From Acuticoccus sp. I52.16.1 (GTDB lineage Bacteria; Pseudomonadota; Alphaproteobacteria; Rhizobiales; Amorphaceae): DNA of 64,000 bases. The stretch is from positions 3,403,219 through 3,467,218 of the forward strand of contig NZ_CP094828.1 in the NCBI RefSeq assembly GCF_022865125.1, read 5' to 3'. The position numbers and the translations under genes were made by a program. Below are positions 16,806 to 25,288 of this stretch, piece after piece. The notes under the pieces are model-generated. The model searched no databases. It was not told where the DNA came from and saw nothing but the letters and a program-made list of their open reading frames with translations. Each line of letters begins with the position of its first letter. Within the stretch, counting starts at the first letter, position 1.

Positions 16806-18240
16806 GGCTGCGCCGCAGCGCCTGGGGGAGCTTGCGGTTCTTCCGGTCTTCCTGGGCCTGAAGGGGCGCCGGGGGGTCCTGGCGGGCGGCAGCGAAGCGG
16901 CGACCTGGAAGGCCGAGGTGCTGGCCGCGGCCGGCGCCGACGTCGACGTCTATGCCGCCGAACCGACCGAGGAGATGCTGGCGCTGATCGCCCGCGGCGC
17001 CGCGGACGGCAGCCTGACGCTGCACACCCGCGGCTGGACCCCGGCCGACCTCGCGGGCGCCGCCGTCGCCGTGTGCGACGCGGAGACCGAGGCGGAGGCG
17101 CAGGCCTTCCATGACGCCGCGCGCGAGGCCGGCGCCCCGGTCAACGTGATCGACAAGCCGGCGTTCTGCCAGTTCCAGTTCGGCTCCATCGTCAACCGCT
17201 CGCCGGTGGTGGTCGGAATCTCGACCGACGGGGCGGCGCCGATCGTCGGCCAGGCGGTGCGCCGCCGGGTGGAGACGCTGCTGCCGCCGGGCCTCGCCGA
17301 TTGGGGCAAGCTCGCCGCCAAGGTGCGCGCCAAGGTGATGGACCGGCTGGAGATGGGGCGTCCGCGCCGCGTCTTCTGGGAGCGCTTCGCCGACCTCGCG
17401 TTCGGCAACACCGCGCCGCCCGAGGACGTCGACGCTCTGATCGAGACCGCGGGGCGGGAGCGTCAGGCCGGCCGTGTGACCCTCGTCGGCGCGGGGCCGG
17501 GCGATGCCGAGCTGATGACGCTGCAGGCGCTGCGGGCGCTCCAGGCGTGCGACGTGATCCTGTTCGACGATCTCGTCGCCGACGAGGTGCTGGAGCTCGC
17601 CCGGCGCGAGGCGAAGCGGATCTGCGTCGGCAAGCGCGGCGGCCGCGTCTCGTGCAAGCAGGAGGACATCACCGCGCTGATGATCCGCCTCGCCAAGCAG
17701 GGCCGCAGCGTGGTGCGGCTGAAGTCGGGCGACCCGATGATCTTCGGCCGCGCGGGCGAGGAGATCGCCGCGGTGCGCGCCGCGGGCATCGAGATCTCGG
17801 TGGTGCCGGGCGTGACGGCGGCCTCGGCGATGGCGTCGATCCTCGGCACGTCGCTCACCCACCGCGACCATGCCCAGACGGTCAGCTTCACCACCGGCCA
17901 CTCGCGGCACGGCAAGCTTCCCGAGGGGCTGGACGTCGCCGCGATCGTCGGCGAGGGCCGCACGGCGGTGGTCTACATGGGCGGCCGCACGTCCCAAGCG
18001 TTCGTCGACCGGGCCCGCGAGGCGGGCGTGGCGGGCGATACCCCGGCGGTGGCGATGTGGAACGTCGCGCGGGCCGACCAGCGAATCTGGCGCGGCGTGC
18101 TCGAAGGCCTCCCGGCGGCGGTGCAGGCGGCGGACGACGACGGCCCGCTGCTGATCGCGATCGGCGGCGTCTTCGGTGCCGAGGCGGCGGACCTCGCGGA
18201 CCTTCCCGAGCCCGTCCGCCAGGCGATCGCCGCGGGCTGA
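16771..18240 (+). CDS. cysG: Siroheme synthase (bifunctional CysG)
   Basis: Makes siroheme for NirB from uroporphyrinogen III. 489 residues. The N-terminal precorrin-2 dehydrogenase/ferrochelatase (Met8-like) domain has a nucleotide-binding turn (GVLAGGSEAATWKAE), the VNVIDKPAFCQFQFGS strand and GISTDGAAPIVGQAVRR. The C-terminal uroporphyrinogen methyltransferase domain (from about residue 230) has TLVGAGPGDAELMTLQALRAL, KRGGRVSCKQEDI, RLKSGDPMIFGRAGEE and VVPGVTAASA. The start lies 35 bp inside nasA. Last gene of the operon. The nucleotide loop reads GGS where many relatives have GGG. Confidence 0.92.
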   Translation: MIPNDSSRRPAEAAPQRLGELAVLPVFLGLKGRRGVLAGGSEAATWKAEVLAAAGADVDVYAAEPTEEMLALIARGAADGSLTLHTRGWTPADLAGAAVAVCDAETEAEAQAFHDAAREAGAPVNVIDKPAFCQFQFGSIVNRSPVVVGISTDGAAPIVGQAVRRRVETLLPPGLADWGKLAAKVRAKVMDRLEMGRPRRVFWERFADLAFGNTAPPEDVDALIETAGRERQAGRVTLVGAGPGDAELMTLQALRALQACDVILFDDLVADEVLELARREAKRICVGKRGGRVSCKQEDITALMIRLAKQGRSVVRLKSGDPMIFGRAGEEIAAVRAAGIEISVVPGVTAASAMASILGTSLTHRDHAQTVSFTTGHSRHGKLPEGLDVAAIVGEGRTAVVYMGGRTSQAFVDRAREAGVAGDTPAVAMWNVARADQRIWRGVLEGLPAAVQAADDDGPLLIAIGGVFGAEAADLADLPEPVRQAIAAG

Positions 18241-18369
18241 ACATCGAACGCCGGCCTTGCGGGAGGCGGGCGGGTCAGGCGCCCACCCGGAGCCACGCGC
18301 AGCCCGTAAGGGTGAGCATGGCGAGGACGGGCGCTTGACGCGCTCGCATCCCGCTTCACGCTGGAGGCC

Positions 18370-18394
18370 GCCTGCAGGATCCCATCCTGCAGGC
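18370..18394. terminator. Strong hairpin between convergent operons
   Basis: Perfect 11-bp inverted repeat GCCTGCAGGAT / ATCCTGCAGGC with a 3-nt loop. It lies between cysG and the convergent rhamnonate operon (18241-18486 holds no gene). There is no T tract on either side, so it may be a bidirectional transcript-end structure or a mobile hairpin repeat. Confidence 0.45.
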
Positions 18395-18420
18395 CTGCCC
18401 GTCGGCGAGACGGAGGGAGC

Positions 18421-18442
18421 GCGAGGGGGGAACCCCCCTCGC
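18421..18442. terminator. Second strong hairpin between convergent operons
   Basis: Perfect 10-bp inverted repeat GCGAGGGGGG / CCCCCCTCGC with only two bases between the arms, 27 bp after the previous hairpin. No T tract. With its neighbour it probably ends both converging transcripts. Confidence 0.45.
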
Positions 18443-18486
18443 ATCGGCGCCTCCCCACGGCAGGGCGCCGGGGGACGGGCGGCGTC

Positions 18487-19323
18487 TCAGGCGTTGCCGA
18501 CCTTCTGCGTCTGCGTCCCCAGCCCTTCGATGCCGAGCTTCATCGTCTCGCCGCCCTTCAGGTAGACCGGCGGCTTCTGCCCCATGCCGACGCCGGGGGG
18601 CGTCCCGGTGGAGATCACGTCGCCCGGCTGCAGCGACATGAACTGCGACAGGTAGTGGACGAGGTGGGCGACGCCGAACACCATGGTCTGGGTCGAGCCG
18701 TCCTGGTAGCGGTGCCCGTCGACCTCCAGCCACATCGAGAGGTTCTGCGGATCGACCTCGTCGGCGGTGACGAGCCAGGGGCCGATCGGGCCGAAGGTGT
18801 CCGCGGACTTGCCCTTCACCCACTGCCCGCCGCGCTCGATCTGGAACGCGCGTTCCGACACGTCGTTGACGACGCAGTAGCCGGCGACGTGGCTCATCGC
18901 GTCCTCGGGCGAGATGTAGACCCCGCCCTTGCCGATCACGACGCCCAGCTCGACCTCCCAGTCGCACTTGTCGGACCCGCGCGGGACCAGCACGTCGTCG
19001 TTGGGGCCGCACACGGCGGAGGTCGCCTTCATGAACATGACAGGCTCGGTCGGCACGGCCATGCCGCTCTCGGCTGCATGGTCGGCGTAGTTGAGGCCGA
19101 TGCAGATGAACTTGCCGATCGCGCCGACGCAGGGGCCGATGCGGCCCGCGGGGAGGGCGGGAAGTGTCGCGGGGTCGACGCCGCGGAGGCGCTCGAGGCC
19201 CTCCGGCGTCAGGACGTCGCCGGCGATGTCGTCGACGATGCCGGAGAGGTCGCGGGCGGTGCCTTCGGAGTCGAGGATGGCGGGCTTTTCGTGGCCCGGC
19301 TCGCCGATGCGCAGGAGCTTCAT
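18487..19323 (-). CDS. FAH-family hydrolase, probable 2,4-diketo-3-deoxy-L-rhamnonate hydrolase
   Basis: 278 residues of the fumarylacetoacetate hydrolase fold. Seen: GKFICIGLNYADHAAE, metal-ligand region DWEVELGVVIGK (two acidic ligands), GYCVVNDVSERAFQ (third acidic ligand) and the STGTPPGVGMG loop. Last gene of the minus-strand operon with rhamnonate dehydratase and an SDR. In the non-phosphorylating L-rhamnose pathway this step splits the 2,4-diketo acid to pyruvate and L-lactate. The exact substrate is inferred from context; the fuconate analogue is chemically close and cannot be excluded. Confidence 0.8.
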   Translation of the reverse strand: MKLLRIGEPGHEKPAILDSEGTARDLSGIVDDIAGDVLTPEGLERLRGVDPATLPALPAGRIGPCVGAIGKFICIGLNYADHAAESGMAVPTEPVMFMKATSAVCGPNDDVLVPRGSDKCDWEVELGVVIGKGGVYISPEDAMSHVAGYCVVNDVSERAFQIERGGQWVKGKSADTFGPIGPWLVTADEVDPQNLSMWLEVDGHRYQDGSTQTMVFGVAHLVHYLSQFMSLQPGDVISTGTPPGVGMGQKPPVYLKGGETMKLGIEGLGTQTQKVGNA

Positions 19324-19337
19324 GGGTGGGTCTCGTC

Positions 19338-20078
19338 TCAGTAGGTGGCGCGGCCGCCGGAGAGGTCGAACACGGCGCCGGTGGTGAAGGAATTGTCGGC
19401 CGAGGCCAGCCAGGCGATCATCGCGGCCGCTTCGTCGACTTCCAGGAAGCGATTGCGCGGGATCTTCGACAGCATGTAGTCGATGTGCTCCTGCTTCATC
19501 TGGTCGAAGATGCGGGTGCGGGCGGCCGCCGGCGTCACGCAGTTGACGCCGATGTCGTGCCCCGCGAGTTCCTTGCCGAGCGACTTCGTCAGCGCGACGA
19601 CGCCCGCCTTGGAGGCCGAGTAGGCCGACGCGTTGGGGTTGCCCTCCTTGCCCGCGATGGACGCCACGTTGACGATGCGGCCGTAGTTGCGCGCGATCAT
19701 CCCCGGCACCACGGCGCGGTTGAGGTAGAAGACGCCGTTGAGGTTGATGTCGATGATGCGGCGCCACTCGGCCGGGTCGTAGTCCTTCACCGGGGCGTTG
19801 GCGCCGGCGATCCCCGCACAGGCGATCAGCACGTCCACCGCGCCGAGATCGCTCTCGACGGACTTGACCACCGAGGAGACGGCGAGCTCGTCGGTCTGCT
19901 CCAGCGAGCGGAAGTCGCAGCCGAGCTCGGCGGCGGCGGCCTTGCCGAGCTTCTCGTCGCGGTCCCAGATGGAAACCTTGGCGCCGCCGGCGGCGAGGCG
20001 CTTGGCGACGGCCAGCCCGATCCCTTGCGCCCCGCCCGTGACGGCGGCGACGCGGCCTTCGAGGTCGATCTTGTTCAT
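19338..20078 (-). CDS. SDR dehydrogenase, probable 2-keto-3-deoxy-L-rhamnonate 4-dehydrogenase
   Basis: 246 residues, classical short-chain dehydrogenase: TGGAQGIG cofactor loop near residue 15, CAGIAG (the NNAG-like position), catalytic Ser in NVASIAGKEG, YSASKAG with the Tyr/Lys pair, and a C-terminal TGAVFDLSGGRATY. An AAGGAGA ribosome binding site precedes the ATG. It sits between the TRAP permease and the FAH hydrolase, which matches the order of steps after rhamnonate dehydratase: oxidation of the 4-hydroxyl before C-C cleavage. The substrate is inferred from context. Confidence 0.8.
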   Translation of the reverse strand: MNKIDLEGRVAAVTGGAQGIGLAVAKRLAAGGAKVSIWDRDEKLGKAAAAELGCDFRSLEQTDELAVSSVVKSVESDLGAVDVLIACAGIAGANAPVKDYDPAEWRRIIDINLNGVFYLNRAVVPGMIARNYGRIVNVASIAGKEGNPNASAYSASKAGVVALTKSLGKELAGHDIGVNCVTPAAARTRIFDQMKQEHIDYMLSKIPRNRFLEVDEAAAMIAWLASADNSFTTGAVFDLSGGRATY

Positions 20079-20127
20079 GGGTGGAATGGTCTCCTTGGGG
20101 GCTCGATGCGCGTCGGCGGGCGGCGGG

Positions 20128-21414
20128 TCAGCCGCCGTAGCCGCCGAACAGGCGCGGCACCGAGAGCGTGACGGCCGGCACGTAGGTGATGACGATCAGG
20201 CCGGCGAGGATGATGAGGAAGTAGGGGATGAAGGGCTTCATCACCTTGGCGTAGTCCACCCCGCCGATGCGGCAGGCGAGGATGAGGATGATCGCCACCG
20301 GCGGCGTGATCGAGCCCAGCAGCACCGAGATGATGGTGACGATGGCGAAGTGGATCGGGTCGATGCCGTAGGCGGCGCCGATCGGTGCCAGCATCGGCGT
20401 CACCAGGATAAGCGCCGAGATGGTCTCGACGAACATCCCCAGCACCAGGAGCGCGGCGACGATCAGGCCGAGCGCCAAATAGGGGTTCTGGGTCAGGGTG
20501 GTCAGAGCGTCGGCGATCTGTGCCGGGAAGCCCTCGCGCGCGATGATCCAGGAGAACAGCGCCGCGCCGCCCAGGATGATGAGGATCGACGATGTAGCGA
20601 CGGCGGCGTCGCGCAGGTGGTTCCAGGCACGGCCGGGGCCGAGCTTGCCGGTGACGAAGCCGTAGAGCAGCGCGTACACGACCGCCAGCACGCCCGCCTC
20701 GGTGGCGGTGAAGAACCCGGACTGGATGCCGCCGATGATGAGGAGCGGCAGCACCATCGCCGGCAGCGCGGCGAGGAATGCCCCGCCGACCTCGGATTTC
20801 GACGCGCGCGGGTAGCGCTTGCCGCCGATGGAATCGGCCTTCACCCAGGTCAGCGCCATCAGGAACAGCGCGATGACGATGCCCGGCAGGATCCCGGCGA
20901 GGAAGAGCGTGCCGATGGAGAGCCCCGTCATCGCGCCGTAGAGCACCATGAGGAGGGAAGGGGGCAGGATCGGCCCCAGGATGGCCGACGCGGCGGTGAT
21001 CACGGCCGACCACTCGGGCTTGTAGCCCTCCTTCTTCATCGCCGGCAGCAGCATGGAGCCGACCGCCGCGACGTCCGCCGCGGCCGAGCCGGAGATGCCG
21101 GAGAACATCAGCGAGGTGGCGATGTTGACCTGCGCCAGGCCGCCGCGGATGTGGCCGATGAGCGCCGAGGCGAAGCGCACGATCGCCTCGGTGATGCCCG
21201 ACACGTTCATCAGGTTGCCCGCCAGGATGAAGAGCGGAATCGCCATCAGCGGGAAGGAATCGAGCGAGGAGAAGAAGCGCTGCGGCAGCAGCACCAGCGG
21301 CACGTTCATGAAGAACAGCACCACCGTGACGGCGGAGAGGCCCATCGCGAAGGCGATCGGCACGCCCACCACGAGGAGCACCGTGAAGAGGCCGAAGAGA
21401 ACGGCGACGGTCAT
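20128..21414 (-). CDS. TRAP transporter large permease (DctM family)
   Basis: 428 residues, about 12 hydrophobic segments, the ion-coupled membrane subunit of a TRAP importer. Family blocks: GVPIAFAMGLSA near the N-terminus, PLFILAGNLMN, SGSAAADVAAVGSMLLP and GSITPPVAIILILACRIG near the C-terminus. The ATG overlaps the stop of the small permease gene as ATGA. With the binding protein and small permease it forms a complete importer, probably for L-rhamnonate or a related aldonate. Confidence 0.9.
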   Translation of the reverse strand: MTVAVLFGLFTVLLVVGVPIAFAMGLSAVTVVLFFMNVPLVLLPQRFFSSLDSFPLMAIPLFILAGNLMNVSGITEAIVRFASALIGHIRGGLAQVNIATSLMFSGISGSAAADVAAVGSMLLPAMKKEGYKPEWSAVITAASAILGPILPPSLLMVLYGAMTGLSIGTLFLAGILPGIVIALFLMALTWVKADSIGGKRYPRASKSEVGGAFLAALPAMVLPLLIIGGIQSGFFTATEAGVLAVVYALLYGFVTGKLGPGRAWNHLRDAAVATSSILIILGGAALFSWIIAREGFPAQIADALTTLTQNPYLALGLIVAALLVLGMFVETISALILVTPMLAPIGAAYGIDPIHFAIVTIISVLLGSITPPVAIILILACRIGGVDYAKVMKPFIPYFLIILAGLIVITYVPAVTLSVPRLFGGYGG

Positions 21415-21947
21415 GAGAAGTTCACCGGAGTGTCGTCGCCTTCGGCGAGCGGGTAGGCGTGCGCGCCGCTCTCCCGGCGAACGAGGAGGGCGAGGATGCC
21501 GAGCGCCGCGCCGATGGGGATCGGAGCGTAGATCCAGCCGCGCGAGATGCCGAGCGTGGGAAGGCGGAAGTTGGCCGACTGGGCGGCGAACTTGTACCCG
21601 TACCAGGCGAGGAAGCCGAGGAAGACGGCGCCCAGCAGCGTCGCCAGCCGCAGGCGCCAGATGGTGGCGGCGGGCGGCAGCGGCAGCAGGTCGACGATGA
21701 TCTCGCCGTGGATGTAGAGCACGACCGGCAGGCCGAGCATCACGGTCCAGACCAGGAGGATGCGGACCACCTCTTCGGTCCAGAAGTAGGAGAACCAGGG
21801 GGCGAAGCGATCGACCACCTGGAGAAACACCAGGGCGATCATCACCGCGAAAACGACTGTGAGGACCGCCGCCAGAACGGCAGCGATCCCATCAGCCACG
21901 CGGCGGAGCGTACCCCGCCGGTGGTCATCGCCCGGCGTCGGTGTCAC
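21411..21947 (-). CDS. TRAP transporter small permease (DctQ family)
   Basis: 178 residues with four hydrophobic segments and the DctQ pattern FSYFWTEEVVRILLVWTVMLG. The GTG start overlaps the binding-protein stop (GTGA), and its own stop overlaps the large-permease ATG. The N-terminus is short and polar. Forms the membrane complex with the large subunit. Confidence 0.88.
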   Translation of the reverse strand: MTPTPGDDHRRGTLRRVADGIAAVLAAVLTVVFAVMIALVFLQVVDRFAPWFSYFWTEEVVRILLVWTVMLGLPVVLYIHGEIIVDLLPLPPAATIWRLRLATLLGAVFLGFLAWYGYKFAAQSANFRLPTLGISRGWIYAPIPIGAALGILALLVRRESGAHAYPLAEGDDTPVNFS

Positions 21948-22936
21948 TGAGCGCCGAGTTCGCGAATCTGCGCAAGCGCGTCGGTGGCGCCGGCGTCCTC
22001 GGCGAACGCGTCCTGCACCGGGGTCAGCACCTCGCGGAACGGCGCCGGGTCGACGTCGTGGATCTCGATGCCGGTCTCGGCGAGCTTCTCGAACCAGTCG
22101 GCCTCACGGGCGGCCTGCTCGTCGATCTGCATGCGGGCGACCTCGGCGGCGGCGTCCATCAGGATCTTCTGGTTCTCCTCCGACAGGCTGTCGAGGAACA
22201 TGCGCGAGGTGACGAACGAGCCGTCGAACAGGATGTGCCGCGTCTTGTTGAGGTGCTTCGTCACCTCGTACATGCGCTGCGTCATGCCGGACTCGGGGGT
22301 CCCTTCCATCGCCGCGACCACGCCGGACTGCAGCGCGGTGTAGAGCTCGGTGAACGGGATCGGCGTCGGCTCGGCGCCCAGCGCGGCGAACGTCTCGATG
22401 AAGACCGGGCTCTCGGGCACGCGGATCTTGAGGCCCTCGAAGTCTGCCGGGGTCTCGATCACGCGGTCGGTGGTGTAGGTGTCGCGGTAACCCGACAGCA
22501 TCCAGTTGGTGAGAACGAGACCGGTGGCCTCCTCGAGCTGGTCGACCATCGTCTGGCCAATCTCGCCGGTGACGACCGCTTCCCAGTGCTCCGGCCCGGT
22601 GTAGAGGTAGGGGAGGGTGAGGATGCCGAAGCCCGGCACGTAGTTGGCGTAGAGCCCGCTCTCGCCGAAGCCCATCTCGATGGTGCCGAACTGCACGCCC
22701 TCGATGATTTCGCGCTGACCGCCGAGCTGGCCGGCGGGGAGGATCTCCATCTTCAGCTCGCCGTTGGAGCGCTCTTCCACCAGCTCCTTCAGCCGCGTGG
22801 CGGCGAGGTGCTGCTCGGAGTTCTCCTGCAGATGGTGGGCGAGGCGGATCGTCGTCTGCGCGGCGGCCGGGCCGGCGAGCATCGCCGTGCCCAGAAGCGC
22901 CGCCACCGTCAGCCGCGCGGAAGTCATGAATGTCAT
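21944..22936 (-). CDS. TRAP transporter substrate-binding protein (DctP family)
   Basis: 330 residues. A signal peptide (hydrophobic to about residue 25, cleavage after AAAQ) is followed by TTIRLAHHLQENSEQHLAA, the usual DctP start, GQLGGQREIIEGVQFG, LKIRVPESPVF, and the MEGTPESGM segment in place of the common NGQE/DAVE motif. The conserved Arg of LKIRVP would bind the substrate carboxylate. Encoded between rhamnonate dehydratase and the permeases, so an acidic sugar such as L-rhamnonate is the likely ligand (inference). Confidence 0.88.
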   Translation of the reverse strand: MTFMTSARLTVAALLGTAMLAGPAAAQTTIRLAHHLQENSEQHLAATRLKELVEERSNGELKMEILPAGQLGGQREIIEGVQFGTIEMGFGESGLYANYVPGFGILTLPYLYTGPEHWEAVVTGEIGQTMVDQLEEATGLVLTNWMLSGYRDTYTTDRVIETPADFEGLKIRVPESPVFIETFAALGAEPTPIPFTELYTALQSGVVAAMEGTPESGMTQRMYEVTKHLNKTRHILFDGSFVTSRMFLDSLSEENQKILMDAAAEVARMQIDEQAAREADWFEKLAETGIEIHDVDPAPFREVLTPVQDAFAEDAGATDALAQIRELGAQ

Positions 22937-23005
22937 CGGGTCGTCCTCCTTGGGAGATTCTTGTCAGCATTCCGCGGGCGGGGGTGGCCGCCGCGCGGCT
23001 CCGGA

Positions 23006-23023
23006 GCGCCGCCGAAGCGGCGC
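23006..23023 (-). terminator. TTCG-loop hairpin after the rhamnonate dehydratase gene
   Basis: On the minus strand a perfect 7-bp stem GCGCCGC / GCGGCGC with a TTCG tetraloop begins five bases after the dehydratase stop, in the 91-bp gap before the TRAP binding-protein gene. There is no T tract. It may stabilise the dehydratase mRNA or partly terminate, setting different levels of enzyme and transporter. Confidence 0.4.
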
Positions 23024-23027
23024 GTCA

Positions 23028-24212
23028 TCAGTGCGTGTACGGCCGCTCGAGCGTCAGGTCGTCGGCGAGCGTCACGCCGAAGCCCGGCTTGTCGAGCTCG
23101 GACATCTTGATCTTGCCGTTCACCGGCACCGGCTCGCCCTCCAGCATCGGCGAGAACATCGGCACCACCTTGTCGGCCTTGGGGGCCATCATCAGGAACT
23201 CGGCGAACGGGCTGTTCTGCTGGGTGCAGACGAAGTGGTAAGAATAGACGCTCGACCCGTGCGGGACGACGAGCTTGCCGTGCGCGTCCGCCAGCGCCGA
23301 GATCTTCTTCAGCTCGGTCAGGCCGCCGCACCAGTTCACGTCCGGCTGGATGATGTCGCAGCAGTCCATCTCGAGGAGCATGCGGAAGCCCCAGCGGGTC
23401 GCCTCGTGCTCGCCGGTGGTGACGAGCATGCCGCGCGGCACGTTGCGGCGCAGCTCCGCATAACCCCAATAGTCGTCCGGCGAGAGGCACTCTTCGATCC
23501 ACTTGAAGCCGATCGGCGCCAGGCGGTTGGCGAGGCGCGTCGCGTACTCGACCGTGAGGCTCATCCAGCAGTCGTACATCAGCCAGAAGTCCGGGCCGAC
23601 CTTGTCGCGCATCTTGGCGACGTGCTCGACCGCCTCGTTGAGGCCGTCCTCGCCCTGGGCCGGGCCGAAGCGCAGCGGCATCTTGCCGCCGATGAAGCCC
23701 ATCTCCTTGGCAAGGTCCGGCCGGGCGCCGGTGGCGTAGAAGGTGATCTCGTCGCGCACCGCGCCGCCGATCATGGCGTGCACCGGCTCCTGGCGCACCT
23801 GACCGAGGAGATCCCACAGCGCCAGGTCGACGCCGGAGATGACATTGAGCACCAGACCGCGGCGACCGTAGTAGATGGTCGCGTTGTACATCTGATCCCA
23901 CATCAGCTCGATGTCGGTGACCTTGCGGCCTTCCAGGAAGCGGGCGAGGTGCTTCTCGACGATGTAGGCGCCCGGCTCGCCCGCCGTGGTGACGGCGAAG
24001 CCGCGGTGCCCGGTGTCGGTCTCGATCTCGACCAGCAGCGTGCCGAGGACGTTGATACCGAAGGACTGGCGGCTGGCGCGATAGGCCGGATACTTCGACA
24101 TCGGCGTCGAGATGTTGTCGTCGATCCAGTGATCGGCGCCCTGATCGTGGTAGTCCGCGCCGCCGCCGCGCACGACGCTGGCACGGACGTGCTTGATCAC
24201 TGGTACCGCCAT
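23028..24212 (-). CDS. rhmD: L-rhamnonate dehydratase (enolase superfamily)
   Basis: Dehydrates L-rhamnonate to 2-keto-3-deoxy-L-rhamnonate in the cytosol. 394 residues with strong family signatures: [85 protein letters not shown] and [13 protein letters not shown], so the catalytic His positions known for RhmD and the metal-ligand acids are present. The C-terminus ends LERPYTH. First gene of the minus-strand operon. The LysR regulator starts divergently 128 bp away. Confidence 0.93.
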   Translation of the reverse strand: MAVPVIKHVRASVVRGGGADYHDQGADHWIDDNISTPMSKYPAYRASRQSFGINVLGTLLVEIETDTGHRGFAVTTAGEPGAYIVEKHLARFLEGRKVTDIELMWDQMYNATIYYGRRGLVLNVISGVDLALWDLLGQVRQEPVHAMIGGAVRDEITFYATGARPDLAKEMGFIGGKMPLRFGPAQGEDGLNEAVEHVAKMRDKVGPDFWLMYDCWMSLTVEYATRLANRLAPIGFKWIEECLSPDDYWGYAELRRNVPRGMLVTTGEHEATRWGFRMLLEMDCCDIIQPDVNWCGGLTELKKISALADAHGKLVVPHGSSVYSYHFVCTQQNSPFAEFLMMAPKADKVVPMFSPMLEGEPVPVNGKIKMSELDKPGFGVTLADDLTLERPYTH

Positions 24213-24307
24213 TCAGGGGTCTCCCTCTCGCTGCCTGATCTCTGCTGGATCGATGCCGCAATTGATCGAAAGGGGTGGTGCCAATCCAATGAGATTGTGC
24301 CATGCTG

Positions 24308-24326
24308 CGATCGCAAATCGCGATCG
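24308..24326. promoter_or_regulatory. Inverted repeat upstream of the LysR gene
   Basis: CGATCGC - AAATC - GCGATCG, perfect 7-bp arms, lying 14 bp before the LysR ATG at 24341 and between divergent promoters. LysR-type regulators bind such interrupted palindromes next to their own gene. The repeat also argues for the 24341 start, since an upstream ATG at 24302 would place it in coding sequence. Confidence 0.5.
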
Positions 24327-24340
24327 ATCCGCGGGATCTG

Positions 24341-25288
24341 ATGAGTAACTTCATCCAAACGTTGCGGTTTCGGCATCTCGCCCTGGTGGAGTCGCTCGCG
24401 ACGCATGGGACGATGCACCGCGCCACCGAGGCGCTGAACATGACCCAGTCCACCGGCTCCAAGATGCTGATGGACGTCGAGGCGATGGTCGGCTGCCCGC
24501 TCTTCGTGCGCGAGCCGCGGGGCATGCGCGTCACCGAAATGGGGGAGCTGTTCGTCGCCCACGCGCGTGAGCAACTCGGCCGGCTGAGGCGGTTCGAGGA
24601 GGGATTTTCGGCGATGCGCCAGGGCGGCTACGGCACGCTGGTGGTGGGCGCCATCATGGGCTCCGCGCCGGATCTCGTCGCCCGCACGGTGGCCGAGGTG
24701 AAGCGCGCCCGCCCGCATATGACCGTGCGCCTGGTCGGGGAGACGAGCGACCAGATCATCAGCCTGCTGGAGCGCGGCGACCTCGACCTCGCCGTCGGCC
24801 GCGTCAGTGACCCCCGCGCCCGCGAGGCCTTCCGGTTCGAGCCGCTGGCGGACGAGCCGTTGGCCGTGGTCGTGCGCGCGGGCCACACGCTGGACTCGCC
24901 GGGCCGGCCGCTGTCGTTGACGGCCCTGATCGCCCACCCCTGGGTCCTGCAACCGACGTCCACCCCGGCGCGCCGGGTGTTGGACGCCGCGTTCGCCGAG
25001 GCCGGACGGCAGCCGACCGACGTCGTCGAAGCGGTGTCGATTTTCGGCATCCTGCACCTCGTCCAGCAATCGGACGCGGTGGCGCTGCTGCCGTTGGCGG
25101 TGGTGCGCGACCATATCCGCGCCGGCCTCTTGGCGCAGTTGCAGATGACCGAGATGATGTCGATCGCCGGATTCGGCCTCATCACGCGGCGTGACGCGCC
25201 GTTGAGCGAGGCGGCGGCGATGTTCGCGGCGGCGCTCCGCCGCAACGCCCACGTGTCTGAAGAGGCGTCAGAGGCCCTCAGTACATGA
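24341..25288 (+). CDS. LysR-family regulator of the rhamnonate operon
   Basis: 315 residues. The N-terminal winged helix-turn-helix (FRHLALVESLATHGTMHRATEALNMTQST, given here as two parts in the family order LVESLATHGTMHRAT and ALNMTQSTGSKML) is followed by CPLFVREPRGMRVTEMG, then the effector-binding domain (GTLVVGAIMGSAPDLV onward). Divergent from rhmD, so it probably senses rhamnonate or its dehydration product and controls that operon. The 3' end overlaps the convergent nadK by 11 bp. An upstream ATG (24302) would add 13 residues, but 24341 fits family length. Confidence 0.85.
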   Translation: MSNFIQTLRFRHLALVESLATHGTMHRATEALNMTQSTGSKMLMDVEAMVGCPLFVREPRGMRVTEMGELFVAHAREQLGRLRRFEEGFSAMRQGGYGTLVVGAIMGSAPDLVARTVAEVKRARPHMTVRLVGETSDQIISLLERGDLDLAVGRVSDPRAREAFRFEPLADEPLAVVVRAGHTLDSPGRPLSLTALIAHPWVLQPTSTPARRVLDAAFAEAGRQPTDVVEAVSIFGILHLVQQSDAVALLPLAVVRDHIRAGLLAQLQMTEMMSIAGFGLITRRDAPLSEAAAMFAAALRRNAHVSEEASEALST

